From CAZMGG01 sp964565715 (GTDB lineage: Bacteria > Planctomycetota > UBA1135 > UBA2386): a stretch of 36,960 nt of DNA. The DNA lies in NCBI GenBank assembly GCA_964565715.1, contig CAZMGG010000048.1, forward strand, positions 1 to 36,960. The letters are read 5' to 3'. The position numbers and the translations under genes were made by a program. Each line of letters starts with the position of its first letter. The stretch's first letter is position 1. The notes below the pieces were generated by a model that saw only the letters and a program-made list of their open reading frames with translations, did no database searches and had not been told where the DNA came from. This document shows positions 15,929-23,813 of the stretch, one piece after another.

Positions 15929-17584
15929 ATGACGGCCGCCGCTCCCAGCCTGACCTCGCCGTGGATCGTCGGCCGCGGCCCGGACCTGCTGCTGTTCGTG
16001 CTGACGCCGTTGCTGATCCTGCCGGCGGCCATGCTGCTGCAGCAGGGGCTCGCCAGCCAGACCATCCAGTACGGCGTGCTGGCGTTCGGCGCGATGGGCC
16101 ACAACCTGCCCGGCATGATGCGGGCCTACGGCGACCGCGCCCTGTTCCGCCGCTTCCGCACCCGCTTCCTCGTGGCGCCGATCGCCCTCTACGCCGCCTG
16201 CCTCGCCTTCACCCTGCGCGGCAGCAGCGGCATGCTGCTGCTCGCCTACGGCTGGGCCATCTGGCACGCGCTGATGCAGGTGTATGGCTTCCTGCGCATC
16301 TACGACGCCAGGGCCGGCGGCACCGCCCCGCGCTTCTGCCGCATCGACCTCGCCATGTGCGCGGTCTGGTTCTTCGGCGCCGTGCTGTTCTCCGACACCC
16401 GCATGCACGTCGTCCTGGGTTTCGTCCAGGAACTGGGCGTGCCGCCGCCGACCGCGGGCGCCCTCGCGGTGGCGCGCCAGGCCTTCGTCGGCGCCATCGC
16501 GGCGGTGACCCTGCTCTACCTGCACAGCCTGTGGGCCCGGCGCAACGCCGGCATCGCCATCAGCATGCCGAAGCAGCTCCTCTACCTGTCGAGCATCGGC
16601 TTCTGGTGGTACGTGCACGTCTTCACCACCGACGTGCTGCTGGGCCTCGTCCTGTTCGAGGTCTTCCACGACGTGCAGTACCTGGCGATCGTCTGGCTGT
16701 TCAACCGGCGCCGCGTCACCGCCGATCCGCAGGTCGGCGGCTTCACCCGCTTCCTGTTCCGCCGGAGCTGGGGCCTGCTGGCCCTGTACGTGGGTCTGTG
16801 CCTCGCCTACGGCGGCTTCCTGCCCCTCTCCCAGCAGTGGCACGGTTCCGATCTGCTGACCGCCGCGCTGGCCTCGGTGGTGATGACCTCGGCGCTGCTG
16901 CACTACTACTTCGACGGCTTCCTCTGGAAGGTGCGCGAACACGACACGCGGACAGGCCTCGGCCTCCAGGCCCAGGCCGGCGCGACGACGCCGCGCATCC
17001 CCCGCCACGGGCTGAAGTGGCTCGCCCTGGTGGTGCCGGCCGCGGTGATGTGGTCGCTCGGCGTGCACCGCATCGACCTGCCGGCCGCCGAACGCCTGGC
17101 CGAGGTCACGCCCGGCGCGGCGCAGGCCCACTTCGACCTCGGCGTGCGGCTCAACGAAGTCGCACGCCACCAGGAGTCGCTGCCTTCCCTCGAACGGGCG
17201 CTGCAACTGCGTCCGGGCGACGCCGAGTTCGCCACCAACCTGGCGCTGGCGCGGCTCGAGGCGGGCAAGGCCCTGCTGCGGGCCCGCGATCCCGGCGCCG
17301 CGCCGCTGCTGCGCGCGGCGTTCCAGGGCCTGCCGCCGCTGCTGCAGCACTGTCTGCAGGAGGGCGAACGGCTGGGGCAGGGTGGCGAGCTTCGCGAGGC
17401 AGCCGTGCACTTCCGCGCCGCCCTGGCGATGCGCGACGACGTGGGCCCCGCCCACCTGGGCCTTGCCATGGCCCTCTCCGGCCTCGGCGACCCGGCGGCC
17501 CGCAGCCACGCCGAACGGGCCGCGGGGCTCATGCCCGGCGATCCGCGGCCGGCGGCGCTGCTGCGGCAGATCCAGGCTCGCTGA
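15929..17584 (+). CDS. Polytopic membrane protein with C-terminal TPR region
   Basis: I do not know a named family for this 551-residue protein. Residues 18-330 contain about eight hydrophobic helices. Conserved-looking His sit in membrane motifs: GAMGHNLPGM (about 54-63), WAIWHALMQVYGF, LFEVFHDVQYLAIVW (about 247) and ALLHYYFDGFLWKVR (about 325). Several intramembrane His suggest metal or heme binding, loosely like Brp/Blh-type or fatty-acid-desaturase-like membrane oxygenases. Residues 370-551 form helical repeats of TPR type (AQAHFDLGVRLNEVARHQESLPSLERALQLRPGDAEFA), ending near PGDPRPAALLRQI. It lies 43 nt after bufC, but TAGAAT before it suggests its own promoter, so membership of the buf operon is uncertain. 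Confidence 0.7.
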   Translation: MTAAAPSLTSPWIVGRGPDLLLFVLTPLLILPAAMLLQQGLASQTIQYGVLAFGAMGHNLPGMMRAYGDRALFRRFRTRFLVAPIALYAACLAFTLRGSSGMLLLAYGWAIWHALMQVYGFLRIYDARAGGTAPRFCRIDLAMCAVWFFGAVLFSDTRMHVVLGFVQELGVPPPTAGALAVARQAFVGAIAAVTLLYLHSLWARRNAGIAISMPKQLLYLSSIGFWWYVHVFTTDVLLGLVLFEVFHDVQYLAIVWLFNRRRVTADPQVGGFTRFLFRRSWGLLALYVGLCLAYGGFLPLSQQWHGSDLLTAALASVVMTSALLHYYFDGFLWKVREHDTRTGLGLQAQAGATTPRIPRHGLKWLALVVPAAVMWSLGVHRIDLPAAERLAEVTPGAAQAHFDLGVRLNEVARHQESLPSLERALQLRPGDAEFATNLALARLEAGKALLRARDPGAAPLLRAAFQGLPPLLQHCLQEGERLGQGGELREAAVHFRAALAMRDDVGPAHLGLAMALSGLGDPAARSHAERAAGLMPGDPRPAALLRQIQAR

Positions 17585-17710
17585 CTTCCCGAAAGGGGCG
17601 CCTCGTTCCACTGGTTGAGGGAGCAGATCCCGGGCTACCGATCCCGACGCCAGAAGAACATCCTCCATAAGAACATTACCGTAAAAGGCTTGCGACTATC
17701 GCCTGCTGGA

Positions 17711-17741
17711 GGTGACAGCATGCTATCACCTTCGCTATCGT
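17711..17741 (+). promoter_or_regulatory. Promoter and palindromic operator of the toxin-antitoxin pair
   Basis: The 20 bp at 17711-17730 form a near-perfect palindrome: GGTGA-C-AGCATGCT-A-TCACC, with one mismatched pair. It overlaps a -35-like GTGACA (17712-17717) that lies 18 nt from a -10-like TATCGT (17736-17741). The -10 ends 8 nt before the antitoxin ATG. This is where a FitA/VapB ribbon-helix-helix antitoxin, alone or with its toxin, would bind to repress its own operon. Confidence 0.65.
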
Positions 17742-17749
17742 TGCCAGGC

Positions 17750-17980
17750 ATGGCCCAGGTCCTTGTCCGCAACCTCGACGACGCGGTGGTCGCCCTGCTG
17801 AAGCAGCGCGCCGCGCTGCACGGCAACTCCCTCGAGCAGGAACTGCGCGACATCCTGACCGCCGCGGCGGCACCGCCCGGCCGGACCACGTTGGCCGCCG
17901 TCGACCGCATCCGCACCGCAACTCCGAAGGGCGAGCACACGGACTCGGTGGACCTGCTGCGGGAGGATCGGTCCCGGTGA
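17750..17980 (+). CDS. FitA-like ribbon-helix-helix antitoxin
   Basis: This 76-residue protein opens with AQVLVRNLDDAVVALLKQRAALHGNSLEQELRDIL, the N-terminal ribbon-helix-helix DNA-binding fold of FitA/VapB antitoxins. The C-terminal tail (about residues 45-76) is acidic and basic and would wrap the toxin. It binds the PIN toxin encoded next, neutralises it, and represses the operon through the palindrome at 17711-17730. The ATG at 17750 is preferred over earlier in-frame starts because the conserved strand begins right after it and the promoter lies inside the longer version. It overlaps the toxin by 4 nt (GTGA). Confidence 0.88.
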   Translation: MAQVLVRNLDDAVVALLKQRAALHGNSLEQELRDILTAAAAPPGRTTLAAVDRIRTATPKGEHTDSVDLLREDRSR

Positions 17981-18399
17981 CCCTCGCCATCGACGCCAGC
18001 GTCGCGGCCAAGTGGTTCTTCGCCGAGCCGGGCTCCGCCGAGGCCCGCGCCGTGCTGGAGTCGGCCGAGCCGCTGCTGGCCCCCGATCTGCTGCTGGCCG
18101 AGGTGGGCAACCTGGCCTGGAAGAAGCTGCGCACCGGCGCCGCCAGTCCCACCCAGCTCCCGGACCTGGCGCACCTGCTGCCGACGCTGTTCGCGCAGAT
18201 CGTGCCCACCGCCCGGCTGCTGCCGCGCGCACTCGCGCTCGCCGCCTCGCTGGCGCATCCCCTCTACGACTGCCTGTACCTGGCCGCCGCCGAGGCCGCC
18301 GACTGCCCGCTGCTCACCGCCGACCACCGGCTGGCGGAACGCCTGCGCGGCACGCCGCTCGGCGCCCGGGTGCGCGTCCTCGCGCCCGCCACCGAGTGA
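17977..18399 (+). CDS. PIN-domain ribonuclease toxin (VapC/FitB type)
   Basis: This 140-residue PIN nuclease probably cleaves RNA such as tRNA when free of its antitoxin. The four acidic active-site residues are present: D6 (LAIDASVAAKWF), E42 (LLLAEVGNLAW), D98 (HPLYDCLYLAAAE) and D116 (LLTADHRLAERL). Length and order are typical. The start is GTG at 17977, overlapping the antitoxin stop, so the two are translated together. Its TGA ends at 18399, and the stop of the convergent dihydrouridine synthase begins at the very next base. Confidence 0.92.
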   Translation: MTLAIDASVAAKWFFAEPGSAEARAVLESAEPLLAPDLLLAEVGNLAWKKLRTGAASPTQLPDLAHLLPTLFAQIVPTARLLPRALALAASLAHPLYDCLYLAAAEAADCPLLTADHRLAERLRGTPLGARVRVLAPATE

Positions 18400-19446
18400 C
18401 TACGCCGGCACCACCGAGTGCTCGGGCCGCAGTTCGCGCACGACGTCGCCGTCCCGCGCCGGATCGAACACCGCGTCCACCGCCGCCCACAGCTCGGTGA
18501 GGCCCTTCACCATCACCAGCTGGTCCCGCGCCCAGACCGGCTCCGGGTGGTACTGGCAGTACTTGATGGCGTGCATGCGGACCTTCGGCAGGGCCCGCTC
18601 GGCGCCGTAGTGCCGTTCCGCCAGTTCGCCGTGCCGCCGCAGCGCCGCCCGCTGCCGGCGCAGGGTCGGCGCCTGCGGCGCCTCGCCCTGCAGCAGGGCC
18701 CGCACCTGCTCGAACACGAACGGATTGCCGATGCAGCCCCGCGCCACGGTGACGCCGTCGACGCCGGTCGCGGCCAGCATGCGCAGCACGTCGAACGGCG
18801 AGAACAGGTCGCCGCTGCCCAGCACCGTGCGGTCGCCATACCCGCGCTTCACCCGCGCCAGGAACTCCCACCGGCTCGGGCCCACGTACTTCTGCAGGAC
18901 GGTGCGGCCGTGCACGGTCACCGCGGCGATGCCGCGGGCGAAGGCGCCGTCCAGGATGGCGAAGAACGCCCGCTCGGCGTCGGCGCCGTCGTCGTAGCCG
19001 CGGCGCATCTTGACGGTCACCGGCGCGTCGCCGGCCACCGACTGCAGCACCGAGTCGACGATCTGCAGGGCGTTGTCCGGCTCGGACAGCAGGTAGCCGC
19101 CGCGGCAGCGGCCGAGCACCTTGTTGACCGGGCAGCCGAAGTTGATGTCGACGACGTCGAAGCCGGCCTTGACCAGCTCGCGGGCGGCCTTGCCGAAGGT
19201 CTCGGGTTGCGAACCCATCAGCTGGCCGCCGACCGGATGGTCGTGCTCGGGCACCGCCAGGATGCGGTTGCGCAGCTTCCCCTTCTGCAGCACCAGTTCG
19301 TCGAGCACCACCTCGTGCAGCGCGTAGGGCGCGCCGTGCTCCCGGGCCACGGTGCGCATGGGCAGATCGGAGTAGCCGCTCAGCGCCGCCTGCACGGCGG
19401 GCAGGCCGATCGTCACGTCACCGAGGCGCAGGGGAGCGGGAGGCAC
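18400..19446 (-). CDS. tRNA-dihydrouridine synthase
   Basis: This 348-residue FMN enzyme reduces specific uridines in tRNA to dihydrouridine. Landmarks are SGYSDLPMR near residue 23 (family: APMxGxTDxxfR, here without the APM), GGQLMGSQPETF, FDVVDINFGCPVNKVLGRCRGGYLL with catalytic C105, VTVKMRRGYDD, AAVTVHGRTVLQKYVGP, VLGSGDLFS and GVTVARGCIGNPFVF. The C-terminal helical domain has the KYCQYHPEP segment. The start is uncertain: GTG at 19446 is preferred because it places the PLRLGDVTIG strand at the usual position; the next GTG lies 30 nt inside. There is no strong Shine-Dalgarno. DusB-like, but the exact Dus subgroup is not decided. Confidence 0.9.
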   Translation of the reverse strand: MPPAPLRLGDVTIGLPAVQAALSGYSDLPMRTVAREHGAPYALHEVVLDELVLQKGKLRNRILAVPEHDHPVGGQLMGSQPETFGKAARELVKAGFDVVDINFGCPVNKVLGRCRGGYLLSEPDNALQIVDSVLQSVAGDAPVTVKMRRGYDDGADAERAFFAILDGAFARGIAAVTVHGRTVLQKYVGPSRWEFLARVKRGYGDRTVLGSGDLFSPFDVLRMLAATGVDGVTVARGCIGNPFVFEQVRALLQGEAPQAPTLRRQRAALRRHGELAERHYGAERALPKVRMHAIKYCQYHPEPVWARDQLVMVKGLTELWAAVDAVFDPARDGDVVRELRPEHSVVPA

Positions 19447-19528
19447 GGGGCGGCAGAGCGTGCCGCGGGACCGCCGCCGGCGCCAGGGGCGCGCCGTTCC
19501 CGTACCCGCACCCCGGCGTTCCCGCCCG

Positions 19529-19534
19529 TAGACC
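19529..19534 (+). promoter_or_regulatory. Possible -10 (TAGACC) just before the ATG at 19540
   Basis: TAGACC ends 5 nt before the ATG at 19540. It is a weaker match than the other start-proximal hexamers, since the last T of the consensus is missing. It is listed because the same hexamer occurs in the region upstream of lpxA (26942-26947). Confidence 0.2.
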
Positions 19535-19539
19535 CGGCC

Positions 19540-21501
19540 ATGCGCCGCACGATCGCCCTCCTGTTGCTCACCGCCGCCCTGCCGGCCCAGGATCCCGCCC
19601 GCAACCCGCCGCTGCACCTCTGTTTCGTCGGCGATCTGCAGACCGAGCGGGGCAAGGACTTCCTCGGCTTCCTGCGCCAGCAGTTCCCGCGGGTCGACGC
19701 GGTGGAACGCGCCACCTGCGAGCCGCAGCAGCTGCGCACCGCCGACGTCGTGGTCCTGGACTGGTGGCAGCACGACGACGGCGTCTCGGTCTGGCTGCGC
19801 GACAAGCAGGCGCCGCGCCGCGTGCCGCTGGGCGAACTGGCGCGTTGGGACCGGCCGACGGTGCTGATCGGCAGCGCCGGCCTCAACCTGGCGGCGGCCT
19901 GGGGTCTGCCCGGCTCGTTCGGCTGAACCTGCCTCTCGCCCCTCGCGTACGGGTTGCGCGAGCACGAGGTCTTCGCCGGGCCGCACCACATCGACGTCAC
20001 CGCCACCAAGGAGCAGCCGGTGCCGAAGGCGTGGCAGGCGGCGCTGCCGGGCCAGACGACGGTGGCGCTGCTGCCGCTGGTCGACGGGACCTACCGCGGC
20101 CACCCCGGTTGGTGCACCTCGCTCGCCGAACTGGCTGGCCCGGAGATCGAGGTGATGTGCGGCGGCGCCAACACCAAGCAACCCACCCACCAGGGCCTCT
20201 GGCGGCAGGGCAACCTGCTGCACTTCGGCTTCCAGCCGGAGCCCGCGCACCTGAACGGGAACGGCCGCGCACTCCTGTGCAACGCCATCGCCTACATCGC
20301 CCGCTTCACCAGCGACCGGCCGATCGTGCGGGTGCGGACCTTCGCCGATCCGCAGGGCGCCCTGGCGGCGCCGTGGCAGCTCGATGCGCTGCTGGGGCGA
20401 GAGGCACTCACCGCCGCCCAGCTGGCGCAGCGGTTCGCGAAGCCCTGGAGCGAGCAGCTCGCGGCACTCGACGATGCCGCCGCGTTGGCGTTCGTGCAGG
20501 CACGCCGCGGCGCGTTCCGGGCCGACGGCAACCGCTTCGCCTTCGATCCCGACGCAGTCGAGCTGGGCCTCGACCTGCGCGAGCGGGCGGCGATCGACCG
20601 GCTGCTGGAACTGGCCGACGAGGAACGGGCCCGGCGCCTGCTGGCGCGGCTCCTGCCGGAGGCGCCGCCGGACGCGACGGCAGCCAACTGGCGCAACTGG
20701 GTGCGGGCCAGAACGGCGGCGCTCTGCTTCGATCCGCTCGGCGCCGTCTGGCGGGTCGATCCCCTGGCCCAGGCGCGCGGCGTGCCGGGCCTGGAACTGC
20801 GCGGACCTGCCCGCGCCGACGGCCTGGCGCAGGGAGACCCGGCGGCGCGGGCCCTGGCCGAGCAGGTGGCGGCGTTCGCCGGCGGCGCGCGGGCCTTCGA
20901 CGATCTGCAGACCTTCACCTGCCGGCTCGGTGACGTGCACTGCTTCTGGGATCGGAGTCGGGGACTGTTCCGCATGGAGAACCATGCCGGCGCGCCGGCC
21001 GCCCGGGCCACGCCGTGGCTGGCGGCGGTCTACGACACGGCCGCCGACCTGGACCGGGTGCGGGGCGGCGGGCCGGCGCCGCGGCCGACGGTGTCGGCCA
21101 AGGCCACGTTCCGCGAGCTGCTGACCCGGGCGTTCCTGCCGCTGCTGCTGCTGGAACCGTCGACCTCGCTGCGGCTGCTGCCGGCGCAGGACGGCGACCA
21201 GGGGCTGGTGCGGCTGCAGGCCCGGCTCGGCGGCCGCTGCCTCGACCCGAAGCAGGTGCACGTGCTGCTGGTGGACGGCAGGACCGGTGAACCCGCCGCG
21301 TTCGAGGTGCAGGGGCGGGAAGGGGCGCCGGCGCAACGCTGGACGATCACCGGCTGGCAGCAGGTGGGGCCGCTGCGGCTGCCGACGGGCCTGCGGCGCC
21401 AGGGCGGGCGAGGCGCGGCGACGGCGTTCGCCGATCCGGTCTGGAATCCGGCGCTGCCCGATGGCGCCTGGGACGAACCCGGCCTGCTGTCCGGCCGCTG
21501 A
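19540..21501 (+). CDS. Secreted protein gene interrupted by one in-frame TGA (nonsense mutation or selenocysteine)
   Basis: From the ATG at 19540 the frame encodes a signal peptide (RRTIALLLLTAALPAQ) and an alpha/beta segment (LHLCFVGDLQTERGKDF, ADVVVLDWWQ, RPTVLIGSAGLNLA). It stops at the TGA at 19924-19926 after 128 codons. The same frame continues with T-C-L-S-P-L-A-Y-G-L-R-E-H-E-V-F and stays open to 21501, for 653 codons in total counting the TGA position. The continuation includes a domain resembling the rest of a ThuA-like/glutamine-amidotransferase-like fold (LLPLVDGTYRGHPGW, GGANTKQPTHQGLWRQGNLLHFGF), where a periplasmic role would be expected, then a long unrecognised region. If TGA is decoded as Sec, the site reads UxC. 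If not, this is a disrupted gene, or a sequencing error in a Trp or Cys codon. Confidence 0.6.
19924..19962 (+). other. In-frame TGA followed by a stem-loop (SECIS-like candidate)
   Basis: The TGA is at 19924-19926. A perfect 6-bp stem, CTCGCG (19942-19947) with CGCGAG (19957-19962), begins 15 nt later. It can be extended inward by a U-G and an A-U pair, leaving a CGGGU loop with G in the second position. Bacterial SECIS elements are short stem-loops in this distance range, with a G early in the loop. GC-rich DNA forms many hairpins by chance, so this is only suggestive. Confidence 0.35.
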
Positions 21502-21526
21502 GGCGTGCGGCGGGCCCGTGTGCCTA

Positions 21527-21563
21527 CCTGGAAATCCTTTCACGACGCGCTAGGATTTCAAGG
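21527..21563 (+). promoter_or_regulatory. Inverted repeat abutting the start of the AAA/DUF4143 gene
   Basis: Left arm 21527-21538 and right arm 21552-21563 are 12-bp inverted copies with one mismatch (core GAAATCCT / AGGATTTC) and a 13-nt spacer. The right arm contains most of the -10-like TAGGAT (21551-21556) and the AAGG before the ATG at 21564. A repressor bound here, or a hairpin in the mRNA, would block initiation directly, which suggests autoregulation. Confidence 0.5.
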
Positions 21564-22826
21564 ATGGCATCCGTGCGGCGGGCGCAGCTCCGCGCCGAGA
21601 TCGATCGGGCCCTGGCGGAGAATCCGGCGGCGATCCTGCTCGGCTCCCGGCAGTGCGGCAAGACCACGCTGGCGCGGGGACTGGTCAGGATCGACTCGCC
21701 CAACTACTTCGACCTCGAGAACCCCATCGACCTGCGACGCCTCGCCGAGCCGATGACGGCCCTGGCGCCGCTCCGTGGGCTGGTCGTCATCGACGAGATC
21801 CACCGCCGGCCCGACCTGTTCCCCGTGCTGCGCGTCCTCGCCGATCGCACGCCGGTGCGGGCCCGCTTCCTGCTGCTCGGCAGCGCGTCGATGTCGCTGC
21901 TGAAGCAGACCTCCGAGTCCCTCGCCGGCCGGGCGGCGATCGTGCCGATGTCGGGGTTCGGCATCGATGAGGTCGGCGCCGGGGCTCTCGACAGGCTCTG
22001 GCTGCGCGGCGGCTACCCACGCTCCTTCCTGGCGACCGACGACGCCGCCAGCGCCCGATGGCGGCGTGATTACGTGCAGCTCGTGCTCGAACGCGACGTT
22101 CCGTTGTTCGGCGCGACGATCCCGTCGGCGGTCCTGCATCGTTTCTGGTCGATGACCGCGCACACCCATGGCGGCATCTGGCGCAGCAGCGACCCGGCGC
22201 GGTCGCTCGGCATCGCCGAATCGACCGTGCGCCGCTATCTCGATCTGCTGACGGACCTGCTGCTGCTGCGCCAGCTGCAGCCGTGGCACGAGAACCTGGG
22301 CAAACGCCAGGTGAAGTCGCCCAAGGTCTACTTCCGCGATTCCGGCCTGCTGCACCAGTTCCTCGGCGTGACGACGCTGGACGAACTGCACCGGCATCCG
22401 CGTTGCGGCGCCTCCTGGGAAGGGTTCGCGATCGAGGAGGTCCTCCGCTGCGTGCGGCCCGACGCCCAGTACTTCTGGGCGACCCACGCCGGCGCCGAAC
22501 TGGACCTGCTGCTGTTCGCGGGCGGCAGGCGCCTCGGCGTCGAGGTCAAGCGCGCCGATGCGCCGGGCATGACCCGGTCGATGGAGGTCGCACGGGAGGA
22601 CCTGCGCCTGGACGGGTTGGTGGTCGTGTATCCCGGGCCGAAGCGATACTCGCTGGCGGACGACATCGAGGTGGTGCCGCTGGCCGACCTGGCGGACGGC
22701 GGCTCCCGCGCGCTGTTCCCGTCGCTGTTCCCGCGCCGGACGGGAGTCACCCGGAAGGCGACGCGGACGAAGGCCAGGACCGCGCGGAAGCCGGCGAAGC
22801 GCCAGGCCCGCCGACCGCCCCGATGA
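21564..22826 (+). CDS. AAA_14-type ATPase with DUF4143 C-terminal domain
   Basis: This 420-residue protein belongs to the large AAA_14/DUF4143 ATPase family, common in accessory DNA and of poorly known function. Walker A is GSRQCGKTT (residues 27-35), Walker B is LVVIDEIH with D77 and E78, and a sensor-like segment ARFLLLGSAS follows. A helical region around residues 190-245 (STVRRYLDLLTDLLLLRQL) contains a winged-helix-like motif. The DUF4143 domain shows YFRDSGLLHQFLG, then a restriction-nuclease-like core: F-W-A-T-H-A-G-A-E-L-D-L-L-L and LGVEVKRAD. The last 30 residues are very rich in Lys and Arg. It overlaps the next gene by 4 nt (ATGA). Confidence 0.9.
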   Translation: MASVRRAQLRAEIDRALAENPAAILLGSRQCGKTTLARGLVRIDSPNYFDLENPIDLRRLAEPMTALAPLRGLVVIDEIHRRPDLFPVLRVLADRTPVRARFLLLGSASMSLLKQTSESLAGRAAIVPMSGFGIDEVGAGALDRLWLRGGYPRSFLATDDAASARWRRDYVQLVLERDVPLFGATIPSAVLHRFWSMTAHTHGGIWRSSDPARSLGIAESTVRRYLDLLTDLLLLRQLQPWHENLGKRQVKSPKVYFRDSGLLHQFLGVTTLDELHRHPRCGASWEGFAIEEVLRCVRPDAQYFWATHAGAELDLLLFAGGRRLGVEVKRADAPGMTRSMEVAREDLRLDGLVVVYPGPKRYSLADDIEVVPLADLADGGSRALFPSLFPRRTGVTRKATRTKARTARKPAKRQARRPPR

Positions 22827-23755
22827 CCACCAGCCACCGTCTGCGCCTGCCGGTGCCCGAGCCGTTCGAGCTGCGGCTCGCCCTGCGCGGACACGGCTGG
22901 GTGGCGCTGCTGCCGCACCGCTACGACGAGGCCACCGCGACACCCGATGCGCCGTGGCACACCGTGCTGCGGCTCGGCGCGCAGGCCGTCGACTGCACCG
23001 TGCGGCAGGGCAGCCGCGCCCTGAACGTCACCCTGACCGCGCACCGCGCGCTCGGCGATCGTCAGCTCGCCGCCGCCAGGGCGCAGCTCCGCCATATGCT
23101 GCGGCTCGACTGCGATCTCGCGCCGTTCTGGTCCCTGTGCGCCACGACCCCCCGCCTCGCCTGGGTGACGCGCCGCGGCGGCGGCCGGCTGCTGCGCTCG
23201 GCCACCGTGTTCGAGGACCTGCAGAAGCTCCTGTTCACCACCAACTGCACCTGGTCGCAGACCGAAGCCATGACCCGCAACCTGATCGCCGCTGCCGGCA
23301 CCGCCGCGCCGAGCGGCGCGCGCGCGTTCCCCACCGCCGCCGCGTGCGACCGCGGCGAGGCGTTCTTCCGCGAGCAGGTGAAGGTCGGCTACCGGGCGCG
23401 GGCCTGCGCGGCGCTGGCCCGGGCGTTCGCCAAGGGCGACCTGCGCGACAGCGACTTCCTGCGGCCAGACCAGACCGCGACGGAGCTGTGGCGGCGGCTG
23501 CTGGCGCTGGACGGGATCGGACCCTACGCCGCCGGCCAGGCCATGCGCCTGTGCGGCCACTATGAGGCGCTGGCGCTCGATTCGTGGTGCCGGGCGCGGC
23601 TGAAGACCATGCTCGGACGCCCGCGGCCGCCGACGGACCGGGCGGTCGCGCGCCGCTATCGGCCGTTCGGCGCGTTCGCCGGGCTGGCACTGTGGTGCGA
23701 CCTCACCGCCGAGTGGCACGACGAGGGTGCGCCGACCGGCGATGGCTGGTGGTAG
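22823..23755 (+). CDS. HhH-GPD family DNA glycosylase
   Basis: This 310-residue protein resembles AlkA/OGG-type base-excision glycosylases. Residues 1-110 form a beta-rich N-terminal domain. The helical core includes F-E-D-L-Q-K-L-L-F-T-T-N-C-T-W (about 130-144). The helix-hairpin-helix is LLALDGIGPYAAGQAM (about 226-241), followed by the expected catalytic Asp, D253, in ALALDSWCRARL. No C-terminal Fe-S cluster is present. It would flip out a damaged base and cut its glycosidic bond. The ATG at 22823 overlaps the stop of the AAA/DUF4143 gene, so the two are translationally coupled, an unusual pairing for this ATPase family. Confidence 0.85.
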   Translation: MTTSHRLRLPVPEPFELRLALRGHGWVALLPHRYDEATATPDAPWHTVLRLGAQAVDCTVRQGSRALNVTLTAHRALGDRQLAAARAQLRHMLRLDCDLAPFWSLCATTPRLAWVTRRGGGRLLRSATVFEDLQKLLFTTNCTWSQTEAMTRNLIAAAGTAAPSGARAFPTAAACDRGEAFFREQVKVGYRARACAALARAFAKGDLRDSDFLRPDQTATELWRRLLALDGIGPYAAGQAMRLCGHYEALALDSWCRARLKTMLGRPRPPTDRAVARRYRPFGAFAGLALWCDLTAEWHDEGAPTGDGWW

Positions 23756-23813
23756 AAAGACGCGGAACCGGGGCGCGACCGGTGCGTCGGGCCGCCGCCT
23801 TTCCGGAGGAATC

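Noticed and set aside
17615..17749. Upstream extension of the antitoxin to 17615
   Set aside because: It would place the palindromic operator and promoter inside the coding region. The ribbon-helix-helix begins right after the ATG at 17750.
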